A stretch of DNA of 64,000 nucleotides from Paenibacillus farraposensis (lineage in GTDB: Bacteria; Bacillota; Bacilli; Paenibacillales; Paenibacillaceae): assembly GCF_020736845.1 (NCBI RefSeq), contig NZ_JAFFQR010000041.1:1-64000 (forward strand), in the 5' to 3' direction. How positions within the stretch are numbered: position 1 is the first letter of the stretch; each line of letters opens with the position of its first letter. Positions 60,049-64,000 of the stretch are shown here, one piece after another. Position numbers and translations under genes: made by a program. The notes beneath the pieces were generated by a model. The model was not told the DNA's origin. It saw only the letters and a program-made list of their open reading frames with translations, and did not search any database.

Positions 60049-60657
60049 TTGATTTTACAGATCGTTGCCATCGTGCTCAGTTACTTGCTTGGCTCTATCA
60101 GCTTTAGCTTGCTGTATGGAAAATTAAAAGGAATCGACATTCGTCAACATGGAAGCGGCAATGCCGGTGCGACAAATACGCTGCGTGTGCTTGGAAAAGG
60201 CCCGGCTATTCTGGTGTTGCTGCTGGACGTAATTAAAGGGATTATTGCCGTGCTGATCGGACACTGGCTGGGCGGAGAATCATCCTGGCTTGCTGGCCTG
60301 TGTGGTATTGCGGCGATTGCAGGCCATAACTGGCCGATATATTTTCACTTTCGCGGAGGAAAAGGTATTGCTACTGCTATCGGGGTATTGACATCGCTTG
60401 CCTTTTTCCCCGCCTTATACGCCGGAATCATTGCGATTCTCTCCATCATCATCACTCGATATGTGTCCCTTGGATCACTGATTTTTGTCATTCTGACCCC
60501 TTGGATATTGCTCGTGCTTGGCTACGAATGGTCTTTCTTCTGGACGGCTTTGGTCATTTGTTTGTTTGCTATATGGAGACACCGTTCCAATATCGTCAAG
60601 CTGGCACGGGGGAATGAAAATAAGCTTGGCTCCAAAGGAGGAGATCGTCTTGTCTGA
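60049..60657 (+). CDS. plsY: Glycerol-3-phosphate acyltransferase PlsY
   Basis: Acyl-phosphate-dependent first acylation of glycerol 3-phosphate. 202 residues, five membrane helices; motifs HGSGNAGATNTLRVLGK, AGHNWPIYFHFRGGKGIAT. TTG 60049 with TTAGGAGCG upstream. Overlaps gpsA by 8 bases, linking synthesis and use of glycerol 3-phosphate. Confidence 0.94.
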   Translation: MILQIVAIVLSYLLGSISFSLLYGKLKGIDIRQHGSGNAGATNTLRVLGKGPAILVLLLDVIKGIIAVLIGHWLGGESSWLAGLCGIAAIAGHNWPIYFHFRGGKGIATAIGVLTSLAFFPALYAGIIAILSIIITRYVSLGSLIFVILTPWILLVLGYEWSFFWTALVICLFAIWRHRSNIVKLARGNENKLGSKGGDRLV

Positions 60658-61690
60658 GAAAATAGCTGTGCTGGTCGCGGGCAGTTGGGGAACAGCCTTG
60701 GCTTCCGTCCTCGCAAGTAATAACAACGACGTCTCTGTTTGGACGAGAAATGAGCAGCAAGCGGCTGAAATCAATGAAAAACATACAAATGAGCATTACC
60801 TGCCCGGATCCATCCTGTCTGAGCGGATTTCTGCTACAACCGATATGCAGACGGCGGTATCTGGTGCCAAAGCTGTCGTCATTGTATCTCCTTCGGCTGC
60901 TGCCCGTCAGGTGGCACGTAGTCTAAAAGACCACTTTACCAAGGATATGCTGGTAGTGCATGCCATTAAAGGCTTTGAAACCGAAACGCTCAAGCGTATG
61001 TCTACGGTGATTTCGGAAGAACTGGAAATCGCCGAGGGAGATGTGGCTGTGTTGTCTGGCCCGAGTCATGCGGAGGAAGTCGTACGAAAATGCCCTACAA
61101 CGGTCGTTGTAGCCTCCTCCAATGAGAAAGCCGCACAGGCTGCGCAGGAGCTGTTCATGAACTCCTATTTCCGGGTGTACACCAACCGGGATATGCTTGG
61201 TGTAGAGCTGTCCGGGGCCCTAAAAAACATTATCGCTCTAGGTGCTGGCATGTCGGACGGACTCGGCTTCGGTGATAATGCCAAAGCGGCTTTATTGACC
61301 CGCGGGCTGGCTGAAATTACTCGCGCCGGAGTTGAGATGGGCGCTAATCCACTGACCTTTGCCGGCCTGGCTGGCATCGGCGATCTTGTTGTTACCGCAA
61401 CGAGCCGTCACAGCCGCAACTGGCGTGCAGGCTCGCTTTTGGGCCAGGGCCAGCAGCTTGATGCTGTACTGGAATCCATGGGCATGGTAGTTGAGGGTAT
61501 CCGCACAACCAAGGCGGCATACGCGATTTCACAGAAGCTTGGCGTCCAAATGCCTATTACAGAAGTGCTGTATGGAGTGCTGTTCGAAGGACGTGATGTC
61601 CGCAAAGCTGTCGAGGCACTGATGGGACGTGATCCAAAGACAGAGATGGAAGTCATGCCGCTGCAAACGTGGGAACAATGGCATTCATAA
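60650..61690 (+). CDS. gpsA: Glycerol-3-phosphate dehydrogenase [NAD(P)+]
   Basis: Reduces dihydroxyacetone phosphate to glycerol 3-phosphate for lipids. 346 residues; catalytic lysine in GALKNIIALGAGMSDGLG, ARGL-like LLTRGLAEITR and GLAGIGDL. TTG 60650 follows AAAGGAGGAG. The dinucleotide motif reads VLVAGSWGTALA, whereas the family has GAGSWGTA; the first glycine is valine (GTC). Confidence 0.93.
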   Translation: MSEKIAVLVAGSWGTALASVLASNNNDVSVWTRNEQQAAEINEKHTNEHYLPGSILSERISATTDMQTAVSGAKAVVIVSPSAAARQVARSLKDHFTKDMLVVHAIKGFETETLKRMSTVISEELEIAEGDVAVLSGPSHAEEVVRKCPTTVVVASSNEKAAQAAQELFMNSYFRVYTNRDMLGVELSGALKNIIALGAGMSDGLGFGDNAKAALLTRGLAEITRAGVEMGANPLTFAGLAGIGDLVVTATSRHSRNWRAGSLLGQGQQLDAVLESMGMVVEGIRTTKAAYAISQKLGVQMPITEVLYGVLFEGRDVRKAVEALMGRDPKTEMEVMPLQTWEQWHS

Positions 61691-61721
61691 AGATTTCGTC
61701 AGATGCTGCTAAAAATATAAC

Positions 61722-61772
61722 CAAGGCGATCTCGGAAGTAGATTTCTTCTACGAATGAGATCGCCTTTTTTT
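61722..61772 (+). terminator. Terminator of the der-plsY-gpsA operon
   Basis: AAGGCGATCTC pairs with GAGATCGCCTT around a TAGA/TCTA inner helix, followed by TTTTT. Confidence 0.9.
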
Positions 61773-61864
61773 GTTAGGCATTAGGCATGTCTTTTGTAAG
61801 CTTAATCACCTTTGATATCAGCCACTCATAAACTGAGTTGAACAATGGCGGAGGAGGGGAGATT

Positions 61865-62140
61865 GTGGGTAAAAACTTTCCGAAAGATGCGCTGAAGGCC
61901 ATTAACAAAAAAGGCGGCAAAAACATATCCGAAAATGCAGTGAAAAAGCTGGCAAGCACGGTGAAACCGGACACGCTTCAAAATGAAGCGCAGCTGCGTC
62001 AACTGATAAAGCAGGTCTCTGCGATGGCTAACATTCCAGTGTCAGAGGATACTGTAAAGGATATCGTCAGTGCCGTCAAAAAGAGCGGGATGAGTTCTTC
62101 CAATATGGAAGCATTGATGAAGATGATGATGAAAAAATAA
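61865..62140 (+). CDS. spoVIF: Stage VI sporulation protein F-like
   Basis: 91 residues, small and lysine-rich. The core LQNEAQLRQLIKQVSAMANI followed by PVSEDTVKDIVSAVKKSG matches the SpoVIF pattern (RKLIKQVSxMAGxPVSxE...). In Bacillus SpoVIF governs late coat assembly together with GerE. GTG 61865 follows GGAGGAGGGG. It ends in methionine- and lysine-rich MKMMMKK. Terminator follows. Confidence 0.72.
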   Translation: MGKNFPKDALKAINKKGGKNISENAVKKLASTVKPDTLQNEAQLRQLIKQVSAMANIPVSEDTVKDIVSAVKKSGMSSSNMEALMKMMMKK

Positions 62141-62168
62141 AACGCCGGCGCCACATGGGCTAGGTATT

Positions 62169-62200
62169 ACCGTGAACCAGGCAGGTTCGCGGTTTTTTTT
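62169..62200 (+). terminator. Terminator of spoVIF
   Basis: CCGTGAACC pairs with GGTTCGCGG around AGGCA, followed by eight T. Confidence 0.9.
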
Positions 62201-62317
62201 ATATATTCAGGCAGGCATTTGCCTGCTTTACACGGCTTAAATATCGAACTACAATGCCGAACGTGATATAATGATGCCCAAGTAGGAAACGGGTTGAACG
62301 TTAATAAGGAGGAAATC

Positions 62318-62968
62318 ATGTTGAAGGAGGCTATATCATCGGCACAATTAAACAGGCTGCCTCACGATCTGATGGTTGCGCTGAGTCGCTTGGCTGACTG
62401 CTGGTCAACGGTATCAGTACCGTGGATGCTGGGAGGAAGCTGTTCACTACTTGTGCAGGGAGTTAACCTGGATCGTCTGCCTCGGGACATTGATGTTTAT
62501 ACGGATATTCACGCTGCAAAGCAGCTTCATGCCCACCCTCCGGGTGTAAATATAGATCGGCAGCAGGTTGACCGCAGCGGCTCGTACGTCTCATTGCTAA
62601 GCCACTATAAGCTGGAGGGCTTCCCGATTGAGCTGGTGGGGGGATTTGAAGTGCTCTGTGGCGGAGCCTTATATCGCTTAGAGGTTGAACGGCTTCTCTG
62701 GCCGGGGGGAATCCCGTTTCATGTGGGGCACTCCTCACTACGTTTGACGCCGCTTAGTCACGAATTGCTGTTTAATCTGCTGCGTAATCGTCCTGACCGG
62801 TATCAAGCGATTGCAGAGGTCATGAGGCAAGAACCACAGCGTCATATCATAATACTTCAGCAGCTGCTAATGAGTAATATTTGGACAGAGGAGCAGCTGA
62901 ACAGGCTGATCGAGCTATTGCCTTGGCCGGAGCTGCATTCCATCATCGGCAAGCAACATGATATATAA
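62318..62968 (+). CDS. Nucleotidyltransferase-fold protein, function unknown
   Basis: 216 residues. The GGS then DxD pattern of the minimal nucleotidyltransferase fold is visible (MLGGSCSLLVQGVNL, then PRDIDVYTD), with a third possible acid in FPIELVGGFE. The C-terminus is helical. It is not a known antibiotic-resistance enzyme by what I can see. ATG 62318 follows AAGGAGG. A TATAAT at about 62262-62267 is a likely -10. In this part of B. subtilis lie yphE/yphF, to which it is not obviously related. Confidence 0.7.
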   Translation: MLKEAISSAQLNRLPHDLMVALSRLADCWSTVSVPWMLGGSCSLLVQGVNLDRLPRDIDVYTDIHAAKQLHAHPPGVNIDRQQVDRSGSYVSLLSHYKLEGFPIELVGGFEVLCGGALYRLEVERLLWPGGIPFHVGHSSLRLTPLSHELLFNLLRNRPDRYQAIAEVMRQEPQRHIIILQQLLMSNIWTEEQLNRLIELLPWPELHSIIGKQHDI

Positions 62969-63010
62969 GTTCCATGCGTGTCAATAAGAAAGACAAATGG
63001 AGGACCGCTC

Positions 63011-63361
63011 ATGAATGTGCAGATTACTTTTAAGCCGTCAGGCAAGCGCGTACGGGTCGGTCAGGGGACGACACTGCTTCAGGCTGCCCGCAGGGCAGGT
63101 GTATTTATTCCCACTCGTTGTGACGGAAAAGCGGCCTGTCTTATGTGCAAAGTACACATATCACCCGAATGGGCAGCATTCGCTGGCCCTCCCAGCGATG
63201 CAGAGCAGCGAAAGCTGGGATCTCTGCTGGGGGAAGGCATACGATTGTCATGTCAGGCGCGTGTTAAGGGTGCTGTGGAGGTTACGATACCGGAGGACAG
63301 GCTTAAGGCTGCTATCAGGCGGCAACTGGAGCGCCAAGCGTCAGATGACGAACTGTGGTAG
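63011..63361 (+). CDS. [2Fe-2S] ferredoxin
   Basis: 116 residues of the plant-type ferredoxin fold. Cluster ligands: CDGKAACLMC (C-x5-... with CxxC) and a final cysteine in IRLSCQARV. The C-terminus is basic and helical (RLKAAIRRQLERQ). Electron partner unknown. ATG 63011 follows GGAGGACC. Confidence 0.85.
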   Translation: MNVQITFKPSGKRVRVGQGTTLLQAARRAGVFIPTRCDGKAACLMCKVHISPEWAAFAGPPSDAEQRKLGSLLGEGIRLSCQARVKGAVEVTIPEDRLKAAIRRQLERQASDDELW

Positions 63362-63412
63362 TGTCAAACAGCCGCTACAGCCGTAAACGTTGTATCCAAA
63401 AAAATAAACGAC

Positions 63413-63463
63413 AAAGGATGTTTTCCGGCGATTAAAAACAGTCAGGAGAACATCCTTTTTTTT
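63413..63463 (+). terminator. Terminator of the ferredoxin gene
   Basis: AAGGATGTT pairs with AACATCCTT, followed by TTTTTTT. Confidence 0.9.
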
Positions 63464-63530
63464 ATTTGAAGCCTGGCGCCGAAGTCATGGGGGATTTTCT
63501 CTTCGCATATATTAGATGAGTGGACCCAAA

Positions 63531-63603
63531 CGTAAAATATCGTTTTGACTATGTTGGCTGTGGCCTATTCTGTTTTTTTTCGAAAAACAGAACATATTTT
63601 ACG
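63531..63603. promoter_or_regulatory. Nested inverted repeats upstream of spoIVA
   Basis: An outer perfect 10-bp repeat, CGTAAAATAT (63531-63540) and ATATTTTACG (63594-63603), encloses an inner perfect 10-bp repeat, TTCTGTTTTT (63568-63577) and AAAAACAGAA (63583-63592). The right outer arm overlaps the candidate SigE -35. Operator or DNA/RNA structure; function unknown. Confidence 0.5.
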
Positions 63604-63620
63604 GAGGCGATACATATGAT
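63592..63620 (+). promoter_or_regulatory. Candidate SigE promoter of spoIVA
   Basis: ACATATT (63592-63598), 14 bases, CATATGAT (63613-63620), near KMATATT-N14-CATACANT. spoIVA is SigE-dependent in B. subtilis. It implies an untranslated leader of about 185 bases; no other gene is seen between here and 63814. Confidence 0.5.
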
Positions 63621-63813
63621 GGTATCAGTCCAAATGCATGTACGAGTTAACGCCGTTTCGCCGATTCCATCAGTCTCCTGAATCTCGGCGGCGGACGACT
63701 TCCGGGCATTTTAAAGGCTGTTCTGCCGCATCTGGGATCAAACAGTTGGTTGAACACGAAGCGGATGCTCTTTAAGCATTTTTCCTTCGGAGACTTTTGA
63801 GGAGGGGATTTCA

Positions 63814-64000
63814 TTGGAGAAAGTGGACATTTTTAAGGACATTGCCGAACGCACCGGAGGGGACATTTATCTTGGGGTCGTTGGCGCAGTTCGAACAGGA
63901 AAATCAACGTTTATCAAGCGGTTCATGGAGACGATTGTTCTGCCCAACATTACAAGTGAGGCGGATCGTGCCCGTGCTGTAGATGAGCTGCCGCAAAGTG
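63814..64000 (+). CDS. spoIVA: Stage IV sporulation protein A (5' part, continues beyond the window)
   Basis: The ATPase that polymerises into the coat basement layer. The first 62 residues are visible: MEKVDIFKDIAERTGGDIYL, then the Walker A GAVRTGKSTFIKRFME. TTG 63814 follows GAGGAGGGG. The gpsA-...-spoIVA order agrees with B. subtilis. The reading frame is open to the end of the window. Confidence 0.95.
   Translation, partial: MEKVDIFKDIAERTGGDIYLGVVGAVRTGKSTFIKRFMETIVLPNITSEADRARAVDELPQS

Noticed and set aside
63616..63681. 21-residue ORF with a GGAGG site upstream of spoIVA
   Set aside because: Its ATG lies within the candidate SigE -10, so it would not be on the spoIVA transcript; kept only as part of the regulatory region.
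1..64000. tRNA/rRNA genes, CRISPR arrays, prophage or complete insertion sequences
   Set aside because: Looked for on both strands; no cloverleaf genes, repeat-spacer arrays, integrase-type phage modules or transposase frames were seen. XerD is the housekeeping recombinase.

Overview
The window comes from a Gram-positive, endospore-forming bacterium, most likely Paenibacillus of the P. polymyxa group. This rests on sporulation and germination genes in Bacillus-like order, strong AAGGAGG-type ribosome sites, many U-rich intrinsic terminators, candidate SigA, SigD, SigE, SigG and SigH promoters, an FMN riboswitch and a T-box. I see no rRNA, tRNA, CRISPR array or complete insertion sequence.

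Layout. 1-4.2 kb is the accessory end: a TPR-type peptide-sensing regulator (cut by the window edge) overlapped by a 40-residue secreted pro-peptide gene, then a WXG100-type polymorphic toxin with a metallopeptidase tip, broken by two frameshifts but followed by an intact putative immunity gene, then gene fragments. 4.3-8.1 kb: a chemoreceptor behind a SigD-type promoter, a small zinc-ribbon membrane protein with a structured leader, and thymidine kinase with an altered P-loop. 8.2-14 kb: a branched-chain 2-oxoacid dehydrogenase operon (E3, E1alpha, E1beta, E2) ending in lipB. 14-21.4 kb: a block syntenic with B. subtilis mciZ-nudF-yqxK-spoIIM-fur-yqzK-xerD-punA, including two very small genes (Prli42-like and MciZ-like) on the minus strand. 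21.5-22.8 kb: a lone O-antigen-ligase-family membrane protein on the minus strand. 23-30.3 kb: dacF-spoIIAA-spoIIAB-sigF, a shortened spoVA operon (AA, AB, AF only) and lysA. 30.4-34.4 kb: ppiB and a two-gene fused 2-oxoacid:ferredoxin oxidoreductase. 35-37.6 kb: an FMN riboswitch, a possible small membrane ORF, a terminator, then ribE-ribB-ribH, lacking ribD and the RibA half of RibBA. 37.7-47.3 kb: scpAB, ytfI, ytfJ, tgl (minus), dacB-spmA-spmB, rluB and a ResDE-like two-component pair. 47.5-49.7 kb: serA (minus) under a T-box. 49.8-55.8 kb: CPBP protease, small membrane proteins, a deacetylase pseudogene, a MecA-family adaptor, prsW, a 50-residue zinc-ribbon protein, ypeB and ypfA. 55.9-64 kb: cmk, plsC, rpsA, der, plsY, gpsA, spoVIF, two small proteins and the start of spoIVA.

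How it fits together. Most genes serve the sporulation programme (sigF switch, engulfment SpoIIM, FtsZ inhibition by MciZ, cortex DacB/SpmAB, coat SpoIVA/SpoVIF/Tgl, germination SpoVA/YpeB/YtfJ) or central metabolism. The parts least explained by standard annotation are the peptide-signalling pair and broken toxin at the left end, the riboswitch-small ORF-terminator arrangement before the incomplete rib operon, nested palindromes upstream of spoIVA, and several very small genes that length-filtered gene calling would miss.
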